A stretch of DNA of 64,000 bases, from the NCBI GenBank assembly GCA_037577475.1, contig CM075184.1, positions 3,590,594-3,654,593 of the forward strand, given 5' to 3'. The stretch comes from Chaunax sp. Z400. Taxonomy: Eukaryota > Chordata > Actinopteri > Lophiiformes > Chaunacidae. Below the pieces are notes generated by a model that had not been told where the DNA came from, ran no database searches, and saw only the letters and a program-made list of their open reading frames with translations. The position numbers were made by a program, and so were the translations under genes. The stretch's first letter is position 1. Every line of letters starts with the position of its first letter. Below, in pieces: positions 30,326 through 42,212 of the stretch.

Positions 30326-33300
30326 GTAATGCACATACACACACACACGCTGACAGTTTCCCCCACATTAGTCGCGCTACTTAAGTTCAGAAATGTCTTT
30401 GTCTTCCGTGTCACGCGCTCTTTTTGTCATTAGTTGGGGTGAGCAAAGGCGCGCAGCGGCACACCTTTGGTGTCACAGTATTATCATAGATGCTGTGGCA
30501 GAACACTCCAGGGAGCCTCCTCTCCTAATTACTCCACCTTTAATTTGTCCCAGGCAGCAGATGCTCTGACTCCTTCTGGATACAGTTGAGCGCACTGTCT
30601 GACGAGGATTCCAGTTTCTACTGACATACAGTGTTGTGGAATCCAATCAGATGGTTGGGATTACACAATGATAAGGACCTCAAGGGGGCAGTAACATGTT
30701 TAGTCACTCTGAGAAATAGAAGAACACCATGTAGATAAAAGTCCTGTCAGGAAGACGGTAATCAGCTAAAACCCTGTTGAGGGTGGTTTGAGATGTCTTA
30801 CCGGTGTCAGAGAATAACTCATCAGTATTTGGCTCAGTGTGTTCCTCCTGCTTGTGGTGCCTGCAGCTTTAAGCAAATGCTGAATTGTCAGAGTCGTAGA
30901 AAGAGGAAAGACCTTTTCAAAGACAGTCAAAAGCATCCTGACAACTGTATGTGAGAAACGATGCTGTGTGCTTCTGTGTTTCATTTTGTATTATCATGTC
31001 TAAAACTTTTTTAGCTATGATTTTAGTAGCTTGATATTTAAAGACAGTATGTATGCGAGGCATTAAATTGTCACATGAGATCATTATTATCTTATGGTGC
31101 CTCAATACTGTTCCAACCTCCATGTGTTGGAGAGATACACAGATTTTGTTTTATTTTTATGCCATGAAAATATTCAAATTCAAAGACACTGATACAAGTA
31201 TCAGCAGCTTGAGTGTTGAGATCACTGGCAGAGTGGCAGTGTCTTTTGTTTGCTTTTATTTTGTAGAGTGCTTGGCTCTGTATGAATGAAGGACAGCTTG
31301 GCCGACCCTGCCGAGGTGAAGACTGGAAGCAATACAGGATACACAACCTCACTTTTTATATGACACACACACACACTCACTCCTACTCCAAGCTGATCTC
31401 CATACGGTTTCCACTCAGGGTCGAGGTGCAGCAGCCAGATAGTGTGGGAGGAGGCAGGAGGCTTATCCAGTGGGGAAAACTGGACCTGCGATTGCTGGAG
31501 AGGATATTTGTGTTGTGCGACTTATTTAACACTTTATCCACCCTTGTGTTGCTGTCATGGCCTTCTTACCAAAGTTGAGGCAACTAGGTTCTTTAAAAAT
31601 GTGGAGAAGTTGATGCCCTAATAAGTGCAAAACAGTCCATGATTACACATCAAGCAGAAGCTGTGCTGGAGCCTCTGTGGCTGATTGGATCAGCCATTAT
31701 TCAAAATAATTTATGTATGGTGTCTACAATCATGCTGTGCACGGATCACAATACCTTTTTTCTTCTGTTGGTTTGGATCAGTTGTCGAGGAACATATTGT
31801 GATGCTGGTAAAACAGCTGAAAAAAGGGGCAATGTGGTTTTTTATTAGCATTGATAGCGCTGAGAGAGACAGAGGGGTCTCTGGCAGTGTCTTTGACCGG
31901 ACACTGGAACCAGTCTCTCCTGTCACCCAGTTAGCCAGTGATTTACGCACTGCAGATGGTTTACATCAGGAAATAGATTTCAGCATCTCTTCGCTCGTGC
32001 TTTCACCAGACTGAAGCACCAGTGGACTTGATGGAAACCAGCATACGGAAGACAAACGGGTGCAGCCTTTATCTGGATGCGCTCCAACATTGTGATGAGT
32101 GTGTGTGTCTTTTCACACTGGTTGTTTGTTTTTTTTGTCCACCAATCTTGAATAGACAAGTCGCTCCATCCTGACTGAAAACAATACAATCTTTCTTATG
32201 GTTTGGATCTGAGAGAGACGTGGCCACAGGTAGTCTCTCCTCTTTCTTCCCCTCTGACCATTGGTGAGAATAAGGCTCTCGTTATTTCAGGTCATTTGCC
32301 AGCAACTGATATCTTTGTTCATTTTTTAAAGCTAATTAGTTATTTCTTGCCTTGGAGATTGCCACTGGGATTGGAGTTCATCTGCCCGAACTATTTCATC
32401 TTGTCTTTACCTATCAGTGATGTTGCTGAAGCTCAGTCATGGAATAAAAAGATGTTGATGGATACTCACTGTCAAAATTTGGGCTGACAAAGTTAATATA
32501 GAGATGAGCCAGAATACCAAAGTCTGAGATGTCCTGAAATGACCACTGTACAGTAGATCAAGCCTTTTTGATTTAGGTAAAAACATGACCTTTCCGTTAA
32601 TGCCAGACTCAGCACAAACTTTACCCCTGTATGAAGATAAAGATCTAAGAAAAGCCAAGTTCTCTCCTCATTTCTCATCCATCCAGGGATTTTATATCCT
32701 GGTGTGTCGAGTCTACAGCCATGACAGCTTCAAAGGATCTCTTGCACGGCTGTAGACTTATTATGACATAGATGAAATACTTGAATGCAAATCTGCTGTA
32801 GACTTCTCAATGATATTATTTTAAAACATGGATATCCGTTATTGTGTTTGAAGGTATGGAATTATATGAATTTAACTAAATGTCACATGAGAAAAGTATT
32901 ACAATCTGTTTTAAGTACTATTTCCTCATTTATTTCATGTCTCTTTCAGGAGATTTGCTCTTTGCTTTGTGTCACTACAACATTCTGAACTGAAACCAAT
33001 ATTTGAAGAAAAAACTTTCTGGCAAAAGCAACACAACACACTGCAATATTGTCTATACACTGATGTTAACTTTCCAGGAGCCCAGATAGAATCCTCAGCC
33101 AGAGAACAGTGTTCAATAAGGAAACAAGTTCGATTTATTCAAGTGTGCACACAGAGGTAGAGAGGAGGTTTCACACTGAAGATTCACCATTCTTCTAATT
33201 AAAGTAATAATCTAAGCTCAGATATTCTACCAGGCTAACAGCTACAATTGTCAATCATTAGTCCCAACCCAACATGTTATACTTGTATACTGAGGGAATG

Positions 33301-33356
33301 ACAGTCGCATAACCATAGTTCAGTCAGACAACTCTTGAGTTTGAAATGCTTATCAT
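30326..33356. other. Presumed nell1-like intron, start; no other feature recognised
   Basis: Short (CA)n tracts occur at 30333-30348 and 31363-31378. ORFs here are short and resemble no family I know. I see no exon with splice signals. Confidence 0.5.
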
Positions 33357-33811
33357 CACTGTAAAAAAGAGTTGCTAAAATACAAGAAATAAACACTGAA
33401 TTTGAGGAGAAAACTTCTGACAAAATGATTTTACTGGTCAAGAAATCTTAAAATATGTTGGTTCCAGTCTAGAAATAAGAGGATACGATAAAAAAAAAAC
33501 TATCAAATGATTTATATGAGTATTTATTGATGAGTTATAATTTCAAGCATTTTTGTCTTACTTGTGTGATAGGGACACCTGAGGAGGTGACAGGAAATAC
33601 GGGAGAGAATGAGGAGTAAAGAAATGTGGCAAGGAGTCACAGGTGGAGTGGAGTCCACGGCCACCACTGGAGGGCTGCAGCCTCAGCTCATGGGGCACAC
33701 ACTCTACCAAATGAGCTACACGAGCCCCTAGCAAATGATTTTTGAAACGAGATAATTAATCTCATGTTTCCAGTGTTTCCAATTTTTGCAAGTACAGAAC
33801 AATTTGCAGTG
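33357..33811 (+). mobile_element. MITE-like repeat copy 1, interrupted by a SINE
   Basis: Starts CACTGTAAAAAAGAGTTGCT and ends AGAACAATTTGCAGTG; inside, AATTTGAGGAGAAAAC and GGTCAAGAAATCTTAAAATA. The SINE at 33514-33727 splits it. Copies 2 and 3 lie at 35184 and 35645. Confidence 0.7.
33514..33727 (-). mobile_element. tRNA-derived SINE with 14-bp target duplication
   Basis: On the minus strand it begins GGGCTCGTGTAGCTCATTTG and continues GTAGAGTGTGTGCCCCATGA, a tRNA-like A-box region followed by the body of a common percomorph SINE. It is flanked by CTATCAAATGATTT (33500-33513) and CTAGCAAATGATTT (33728-33741), one mismatch apart. Confidence 0.75.
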
Positions 33812-34217
33812 TACAGCAGCAGAACATACAGTTGTGTTTGGCATCTAGGCTCCAACCTTAATCACTCCCCGCAAACATGTTTACATAGAGGTATTGGGGA
33901 GTGATGAGCAAACTTCTTGAACCCCCTAACTGGAGCCTACAGGTGGATGTTGGGATGGTGGTGGGGCTGAAAGTGCAGCAGCAATAAGCTGCAGGGCAGC
34001 AGCAGCATTGACAGGTAGAGGGGGAGATGGGAAATTGTTGCAGCTTAAATAGTCCACCAGTTGGGAGGGTGTGTTTGATGACGATAGAGGAGAATGAGGC
34101 ATGTCATGTGAGTGTTGTGTGTAGATCAAGTTGTCTGCCTGAAGCTCGCAGATTTTTCTCCATTTATATGAATGGAAGGTGAGAACACAGTGTTGTTTTT
34201 TGTGTAAATTACGACAT
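33812..34217. other. Intronic; nothing recognised
   Basis: GC-richer stretch at 33930-34050 with CAGCAG-type runs, not resolved. Confidence 0.4.
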
Positions 34218-34304
34218 ATGCTGCTGCCTTCTTGGCAAGGTCACGCTTGTAAAAGAGATCGTTCATCTCAATGGGTTTTACTCTCCTGGTTAAATAAAGG
34301 TTAA
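34218..34304 (+). mobile_element. LINE 3'-end fragment (same family as 36627-37090)
   Basis: CTTGTAAAAGAGATCGTTCA, TCTCAATGGG, and a CCTGGTTAAATAAAGGTTAA tail match, in opposite orientation, the end of the fragment at 36627. Confidence 0.5.
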
Positions 34305-35183
34305 GACTTGTCCAATCACATTACATCAAAAAAACATCAAACCAATGCCAATTCACTGACAATAATAGTTTGAGGGTGTTGGGCCAACTGACCAATTAGA
34401 GAGCAGCCTCAGCTCACATGCTTTCCAAAAGTTGATAGGCCTCCATAGACTTCGTGTGGTCGGCCTCCATCAACCAGGAAGTACATGTATTCACAGAAAA
34501 ATTATCCCATTTTGAAGCAGTTTTAATGAATGCTGACAGACTACCAAGGGCATTGTATGAGGGAACATTTTTTATTTGATAATTATTTAGCTTTATTGAA
34601 TTAATTCAGGTTTAAAATGCCTCAGTAGATTTTCTCCTTTAGATATTTGGAGGAGGGGCAGCGCCCTTATCGATGAACCACTGATATAACACCACTGATA
34701 TAAACAATGTTAAGATGAACAGAAATGTGCACAGCATGGAGACCAAGCTATCTGTCAACCTGTCTGGTCAGTATTCCTCTGTTCTTCATTGACTGTCTTA
34801 TTAATGTTAACAGTAAAAAGGGTAAAAACAAGCCTTCATCCAGATATCTAAGATCTATAAACACGCTTCCCATCAGCCTTTTAGGCCAATTATTCTTTGC
34901 ACGTAACAACTCTGCAGTCCAATATGAGGACTGAATTGGTCTGTAATTAGGGTTTAATTGATCCGACTGTCAATTCCAATCAAAACATTTTTCCAACAGA
35001 AATGCTCTGTGAAACACCACTGTTCAATAGAGATGTGATACATGCTGTATTTCCTGGTCAGTCTCACTCATGAACATGTATCTTTGTTTGCATTTATGTT
35101 TAATCTGTACAACAGCTGAAGTGTAAAAATGGCACATTTCAAGGAGATGTACGAGAAAACATTTATTTATGTACATTTTTGTA

Positions 35184-35437
35184 CACTGCAGATTGTTCTG
35201 TACTTGCCAACATTTTAAATCTTTGATCTGGAAACATGGGATTAATCAAGTTTTAAAAGTTATTTACTCATTTTTTTATATAGGCTACTTATTTCTAGAG
35301 TGAACCAACTTATTTTAAGATTTCTTGACAAGTAATATGATCTTGCTGCACGGACAGATAATTTGACTAGTATTTAGCCATTTTTCCTCAAATTCACTGT
35401 TTATTTCTTGTATTTTAGCTACTCTCTTTTTGCAGTG
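35184..35437 (-). mobile_element. MITE-like repeat copy 2, near complete
   Basis: Bounded by CACTGCAGATTGTTCTGTAC and GCTACTCTCTTTTTGCAGTG. It is the reverse complement of the family at 33357 and 35645 and about 254 bp long, the best preserved of the three. No clear target duplication. Confidence 0.75.
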
Positions 35438-35543
35438 GAATGATATGACCAGCTTGGCAAAAGCCTGATAGAGGGAGAAATCAAATTTGTGACAGTCAAA
35501 CATTGTGAAAGGTGAAATCCGATCAGCGTCTGAAAATGTCAGA

Positions 35544-35637
35544 AATGACAACATGTGCATGAAATGACTACATGTGCATGAAATGACTACATGTGCATGA
35601 AATGACTACATGTGCATGAAATGACTACACGTGTATG
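35544..35637 (+). repeat. 19-bp minisatellite, about 5 units
   Basis: Unit TGACTACATGTGCATGAAA, the last unit diverged (ACACGTGTATG). It lies between the two inverted MITE copies. Confidence 0.9.
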
Positions 35638-35644
35638 CATACAG

Positions 35645-35893
35645 CTAAACAACAAGAAGTAAACTATGAATTTGAGGAGGAAATGTTTTAATACTGTTGA
35701 AATGATCTGTTTGTGTAGCAAGATAATTATACTTGTCAAGAAATCTTAATATAAGTTGGCTGAAATAAGTAGGCTAAGATAAAACAAAAAAACCCAACTA
35801 GTAAATATCTTTTAAAACAACATGCATGAATAAACTCATGTTTCCAGACCTAGGATTTTAAATCTTGACAAGTACATAACAATTTGCAGTGAA
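35645..35893 (+). mobile_element. MITE-like repeat copy 3
   Basis: AACAAGAAGTAAACTATGAATTTGAGG, shown here as AAACTATGAATTTGAGG, then CTTGTCAAGAAATCTTAATA and the end GTACATAACAATTTGCAGTG. The left tip is decayed. Forms an inverted pair with copy 2. Confidence 0.65.
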
Positions 35894-36626
35894 CTGATTA
35901 AACAAACAAGATATTGTGTGTTGATTAGTGAGCATTAGAGTTGGGCTGTGGCAGCCTCCTCTGTGGGGAGGGGCTTTGGAGGCAGGGCTGGAGCCCAGCG
36001 TGGAGGGAGGGGGATGGACCTGTTAGCTGTACTCATTCAAATTTTTATATTAAGTCCTCCCTCATCTAAGTCTTACCAACTGCAGCTTTAACTCATATGT
36101 ACCTTAGATTTAGTTTACAATCAAATTTGGCATGGAAAGAGTAAAATGATTGTTACCACCGGCACTGAAAAAAATGATAATTTACAATAAATTTAAGTTA
36201 AATTTGAGGACTCCATCACAGAAGTTATTTGACGTTGACTCAATGATGATGATGCTGATGTCCTGCTTCAAGTTTACATTCTATCCAAATAAAAAAAAAA
36301 GATTCAACCATAAATATAAAATAGAAATTTTAGTTTAAATGAAGAAACTAATAACTTTCAGCTACTGGAGTGAGAAAAAATGCATGGGATGCACAACAGC
36401 TGTCTTACAAACTCAGTGCTTAGGATTTAGGTAGATTTAAGGGCAAAATGCAATATTATATTCCTAATTATGTTTTAATCAATGCATGAACACCTGAAGC
36501 TAAGAATCGTTGTGTTTTTGTTACCTTAGAATTTATATCTGCTGAAGGAGCGAGTACGCCAGGTTGCACATTCTACAGTAGCACAGAGGGGACAAACCGC
36601 TGGTTCTAGAGAGGGCCTTTCACATT
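35894..36626. other. Intronic; nothing recognised
   Basis: No supported feature. Confidence 0.4.
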
Positions 36627-37090
36627 TTAATTTTTTTATTTAACCTTTATTTTACCAGGAAAATCTCATTGAGATTAAAAATCTCTTTTGCAAGAGGGTT
36701 CTGGCCCAGACAGGCAGCAGCACACAAACGAAGTTGCAAACATACAGAATACATACAGATGTCAAAACATCTACAGCCTTATGTCTCTTCATCCAAGTCT
36801 TTTAAGAAGGCATTCAGTGATACCAGCTTTTTGAGATTTAGTTCATTCTGTAACTGATTTCAGGCAGAGGGAGCAGCAAACTGAAATGCCTTTCTTCCAA
36901 GTTCTATACGGACTTTGGGGACAGTTAGTAGGAATAAGTCCTGAGAGCGAAGACTATAACTTCCCGTGGATTTTTGACTGATGTAGGTCAGGAGATAAGG
37001 AGGAAGCAGACCCACAATGGCCTTATAAATAATTTGCGCCACCAAAATAGGAGAGTGAGATGAGGGTTGTTTAGTTTGCTGCAATCACCA
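36627..37090 (-). pseudogene. LINE C-terminal fragment and 3' end
   Basis: The minus frame 37084-36860 reads AQIIYKAIVGLLPPYLLTYI, then YSLRSQDLFLLTVPKVRIEL and GRKAFQFAAPSA. A TGA replaces Trp, after which NQLQNELNLKKLVSLNAF follows. This is the C-terminal tail of an L2/I-like LINE ORF2 (GRKAFxFAAPSAWNxLQ). The 3' UTR ends with TCCTGGTAAAATAAAGG and a TTAAATAAA tail. Confidence 0.65.
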
Positions 37091-38268
37091 AATGCACCTC
37101 TAGATGCCACTGAATCCTCAATGGACCTTTAAATGATTCTGCATTTCCATGTTGGTGGGATATCTGCAGTCTGTAGTTCTGTGAGCACCATTTGTCAGAG
37201 CCTATGATGCAGCAAAGAGTTTCATCAGTGGGTTACCTTGATGATGTGTTAAGGGTTTGACGGTTTGTCAGAACTGCAAAAACCTTTTTTTTCCCTTTTT
37301 TTTTTACATTTCTATCTTGGAAATTTTAAAACTGACCCACAGACAAGAAAGAACTCAGAAGAGCAGCTTATATCGGAGTCAGCAGTCACTATTTTTTAAT
37401 GAATCAGTCAGCAAATCCTGCATTAAAAGAAAGGACTGCAAGTTATGCAGGATTTACAAAATGACTGGAAGCTCTAAACTATTCAGAAACGGTGCTGTCT
37501 CTGGGAAACTGCCTCACTGTACCAATCAAAATGCAGCATTAGTTTGTCTGAAATTACAATTCACAGGGCTGTCATCAGTTAAAGAATGACCTGGATGAAC
37601 ATCAGGACAGTCAGGTCATAGTTCAGAACAGCTTTATATAACTCAACTGTTGAATGTACACTTACACTCTTAACGTTTGGTCAGAATATGCAGACTGGAA
37701 CAGCATTTCATGTTTCCTACCACAGAGTACAGAATGATAATACAGAGGTCATCACAGAGGTCTTCCCAGTATCTTTTCTGGATCAGTTTTTTAGTGGCTC
37801 TAGCTGCCTCTTCTCTAGGAGGAAACTACTTTTGTAAGGAAAACAATATATGAAAGCTGAAATAGGCAAGTTATCAACAACAAAATTGTTGAGTCTAAAA
37901 TCACTCAATTTCTGTAATCACTCTCAGATGAAAAGGAAAAGTGAATGTTTCTTAAACAAGTGGTTTTCACTGCAGCCAGCAGTTTGTTAAAGGCAGAAAA
38001 CAGTTCAGACAGACAGCTCCTGTCTCACCTCTCAGCCCTTCTTAAAGTAGTCTGGCTCAAGTGTCAAGGAGGGTGATAGGGGGGCAGATTCAGTAGACAT
38101 GCTGGCCTCCCAAAGGTGATTTTTTATTTATAGTGGTCACCATCATAAGTGTAACTCAGGCAAAACACAACAGACAAAATATTATAAACTCATAAATTAG
38201 GCTCAGAATAAGTCACAACTCAAACTTAAGGTATGTATTTGTGGCAGCATATCCTCACCATACTCTCC
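37091..38268. other. Intronic; nothing recognised
   Basis: No exon or clear repeat seen. Confidence 0.4.
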
Positions 38269-38280
38269 TTTCGAGAATCT

Positions 38281-38423
38281 TCTTCTTCTTTGGTGCATTA
38301 CTGCCATCTGCTGAATTGAGCTACGTTTCTTCAATCTCTAAATTCTCCTTATTTAGCCAGTTCTTCCGAGAAAATCCAACAAGTACCTTCGTCCTTGTCC
38401 ACTTTCTCTACAGTCAAGTGCCC
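38281..38423 (-). mobile_element. Very short 5'-truncated LINE copy (3' UTR only)
   Basis: About 143 bp that repeats the 3' end of the neighbouring larger copy: GAAGAAGAAG at its 3' tail on minus, the CAGCAGATGGCAGTAATGCA motif, and the far end near GACTGTAGAGAAAGTGGAC. It is bracketed by TTTCGAGAATCT at 38269-38280 and 38424-38435. Confidence 0.6.
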
Positions 38424-38435
38424 TTTCGAGAATCT

Positions 38436-38984
38436 TCTTTGGTGGCATCTATGAAGTTGCATTACTGTCATCTGCTGAATTCAACTACGTTTCATCACTT
38501 CTCATTAAACCTGTTCTTCTGAAAAAGTCCAACATGTATCTTCATTCTTGTCCACATTCACTACAGTCGAGTACATTTTCCTGTCCTGTCCCTGTTTACC
38601 CTACTTTGTCCATTCCTGTCCTCATGTCCCATCTTTCTTCTTTCTGCGTATTTCCTGCAAGTTATAAGTGTGTGTTTTATTTTTTCTTCTTGATGGCAAA
38701 CCCCACATAAACCAGATGGATGTGTCCCTATTATATGCAGAGTGCTGTTCAGGTTACTATGTCCTATTCTTATCCCCATCATTACTTCCCCTCTTCTATT
38801 GTTTCCCTACTTTTCACCTCCTGTGCTGAATATAGATGTCTGTCTTTAGTCTGATGTTTCCAGTATTGCTGCCACTCTCGATCTTCAGAGTTTGATATTA
38901 ACATCTTCTCTTTCATTATAAATAGCTTGCTTGGCCAATCTGTCCACCTTATTATTTCCAGCTATACCGACATGATCTGGAGTC
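38436..38984 (-). pseudogene. 5'-truncated LINE with RNase H domain remnant
   Basis: On minus, HVGIAGNNKVDRLAKQAIYN is the last RNase H motif (usually HVGIxGNExADxLAK). After frame breaks come RIGHSNLNSTLHIIGTHPSG and CRKYAERR, the LINE C-terminal region with LCGVC...H zinc-knuckle-like spacing. An RNase H domain points to the I group (for example Nimb/I). Bracketed by TTTCGAGAATCT at 38424-38435 and 38985-38996. Confidence 0.65.
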
Positions 38985-38996
38985 TTTCGAGAATCT

Positions 38997-40373
38997 AAAG
39001 CTGCCTATATAGGGAGTTCAATTAACACTTCTTCAGCCAATACCATAATCACAAAATGTAGATATTTTACTTACCTTTAGCAACAGGAAATCACAAACTA
39101 CCACTGGTAGTGGTAGTGAAGCAACATTCATTACTAAATGTCACCTTAAAAGGGAAATAATCCTCACAAACCGTTTTAGCATGTTTCAATAAACCAAACC
39201 TCACATCCATCATTACACGCTACTACCCTCCACTTGGTTTGCCCCAGTGATGTCACCCATGACATCACCAACACCATAAAAGTCAGTAAAGTATGAACAA
39301 AGAAACATCTGCAACACAATAAAGTTAAAAAGTAATTTATGAGTGTGTGTCTGCTTTAACTTACTCATATGATTTGATGTGAACTGTAACTTAATGCCAA
39401 CACCAACAAACCCAGGATAGTTAGTGAAGCACTGTTACTCTAGCAATGGTAAATTATAGCAAAATGAACATATGTAAAAATAATATGGTGTCATGTAAAT
39501 GGTAAATGGGTAAGTGGTGAGTAAAGAAGAGGTCTCACCCACTTCGTCACACCCTCAAACCCCTGACCAGACCTACAGTCAATTACCAACTCTGTGCAAA
39601 TGTAGAAATAGAAAATATATCTTTTCCTTTCTTTAAGTTAACATGTTTGTGGCTTAGGAGGTCATCCACAGGTCAGAGGGTTGGCCAACTCAATCATCTG
39701 AATACATTTCGTTACTGTAGGTTTCAGCAAACCAGAGAGATGGTTAAACTCGATGTTTATGTTTATCTTTACATTTCTTATTTTATTTTTTCAGTCATAT
39801 GTTGTGGCAATGCTGTGCTTAAGGTCCAGGTAGGTTTAGGTCATAAAACATGTGGTTAGTCAGAGTTCTCCACAAATGTATGAGCAGCCAGCTTTTCAGA
39901 AAAAGTAGCCAGCAATGATCCAGCAATTCCAGGTCTGGGAAATGTCAGGGAGTTTTAAATTTGGATGGGAATTTTGTCAAATTTATGAAAAGTCAGGGTC
40001 CTTTATCAAAAACTAATAAATAGATTTTACAATATATCTAATATAAGTGCCAATAATTTGAATAACACAGCCATATGGATGATCTATAAGGTTTTGGGAA
40101 GGCTTTAAAATGGACTGTTTTTCATTGTTTCATGGTGATGTTTGGTCAGACTATTTCTTAAATGTGTCATGGAAAAGTCAAGGAACAGTCAGGGATATTT
40201 TTCTGATTTGTTGAATTGAAATTCAACTCTGATCATTTTGAAGAGTAGCAGGTATTGTTGAATGATTGAACTGACTGATGGATGGGACACAACATGAAGC
40301 AGCTTGATGAGCAGGGATTGTTGGTGTAACTTCTACTGAGATAAGATAAGTCCAGGCTGGGACCCCTCTAAGC
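38997..40373. other. Intronic; nothing firmly recognised
   Basis: 39935-40205 repeats phrases such as GGAAATGTCAGGGAGTTTTA and GTCATGGAAAAGTCAAGG, suggesting an old interspersed repeat, but no family could be set. Confidence 0.35.
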
Positions 40374-40598
40374 ATAAGATAAAATAAGATATCCCTTTAT
40401 TAGTCCCACAGTGGGGAAATTCACAGTATTGCATCAGCACAGTGTACAGAAGCACAGTGGGGGAAGGGAAATAATATAAAAAATACAATACAATAAAGGA
40501 GGGGGGTAAAGTGTCTCAAAAATATTTCACAAATACTATAACAAAAGTGTCTCAGTATTGCACAGACAATAAAAAAGTACTAGAAATAGTTTGGTCTG

Positions 40599-42212
40599 CT
40601 AGGAGCAGTGCTGATTGTACAGTCTAACAGCTGCAGGAAGGAAAGACTTGTGAAAGCGCTCCTTCACACACTTTGGGTGAAGCAACCTGTCGCTGAAGGA
40701 GCTCTCCAGTGCTGTTACTTGGTCCCGCATCGGGTGGGAGCGATTGTCCATCATGGATGACAGTTTAGTTGTCATCCTCCTTCCTCCCACCGCCTCCACC
40801 GGCTCCAGGGGGCATCCCAGGACAGAGCTGGCCTTCCTTATCAGTTTGTCGAGTCTTTTCCTGTCTGACACTGAGATGCCGCTGCCCCAGCAGACCACAC
40901 CATAAAAAATGGCTGATGCCACCACGGTGTTGTAAAATGTCTTAAGGAGTGCTCCCTGCACTCCAAAGGACCTCAGTCTCCTGAGCAGATAGAGTCTGCT
41001 CTGGCCTTTCCTGTAAAGTGCAGTGGTATTGTCTGTCCAGTCCAGTTTATTGTTCAGGTGAACACCCAGGTACTTATAAGATGTCACCATCTCAATGTCT
41101 GTTCCCTGAATGTTCACCGGGTCCGGGGGGGAGTGTGTGTGCCTGCGGAAATCCACCACCAGTTCCTTGGTTTTCACTGCGTTGATCTGGAGTTGGTTCC
41201 GCTGGCACCAGTCCACAAAGTCCTGCGTCAGTTCTCTGTATTCCCTGTCGTCCCCATCTGTGATTAGACCAACGATGGCAGAGTCATCAGAGAACTTCTG
41301 CAGGTGACAGGTGGGTGAGTTGTAGTGGAAGTCTGCAGTGTAGAGGGTGAAGAGGAACGGAGCCAGGACCGTTCCCTGTGGGGCCCCCGTACTGCAGACA
41401 ACCATGTCGGACACACAGTCCCGTGACCTCACATACTGTGGGCGGTTGGTGAGGTAGTCCAGTATCCAGCATGTGAGGTGTTGGTCCACACTGGTGTGCT
41501 CCAGCTTGTCCTTCAGAAGCTGAGGCTGTATTGTGTTGAAAGCACTGGAGAAATCAAAGAACATGATTCTCACAGTGCTTCCTGGCTTCTCCAGGTGAGA
41601 GAGGGCTCGGTGTTGGAGGAAGATGACGGCGTCGTCCACCCCGATGCCAGGTTGGTAGGCGAACTGAAGTGGGTCCATTGCTGGGCTCACCAGGGGGCGG
41701 AGATGAACTAGGACCAGCCGCTCCAGGGTCTTCATCGGGTGGGATGTTAGAGCCACCAGCCTGTGGCTGCTGAGGTCCTTGGGGTGCGGAGTCTTGGGGA
41801 CAGGTACCACGCAGGATGTTTTCCACATCTGTGGCACTCTCCCCAGCTTCAGGCTCAGGTTGAACATGTGTTCAACTATCCCACACAGCTGGTCTGCGCA
41901 GGACTTCAGGAGCCTGGAGCTGATGCCGTCCGGACCCGCAGCCTTCCTCGTCTTCATCTTCCTGAGCTGATCTCTCACCTGGAGAGTTGTGAGGGACAGG
42001 GTGGAGCAGGGGAGCTGTGTGCTGGAGTTTGTGGATGGGGGGGGATGGTGGTGTTGAGCTGATGAGATGAGTAGTGGGGGGTGGCTGTGAGCTGAGTGTT
42101 GCAGGAAGAGAGGTGGAGGAGGGGGTGGGGGTGGGGCAGTGTGCTTGAGGTGCCAATGAGGGGGGTTGCAGCAGGCCTGGCTGGGCTGGGGGAGGGGCAG
42201 ATGACTGATCAA
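40599..42212 (-). pseudogene. LINE reverse transcriptase part of the ORF (frame B)
   Basis: The real homology begins around VRDQLRKMKTRKAAGPDGIS. It continues through SCVVPVPKTPHPKDLSSHRL, FFDFSSAFNTI, GAPQGTVLAPFLF, FSDD and YKYLGVHL to FLPAAVRLYNQHC. The Pro-rich start (MISHLPLP, then a run of P) is spacer read in this frame. Apart from the frameshift there is no stop in the domain. Confidence 0.83.

Noticed and set aside
41058..41711. Plus-strand ORFs inside the LINE, repeated at 22372-23064 on the opposite strand
   Set aside because: Antisense of the reverse transcriptase; they recur only because the LINE recurs.
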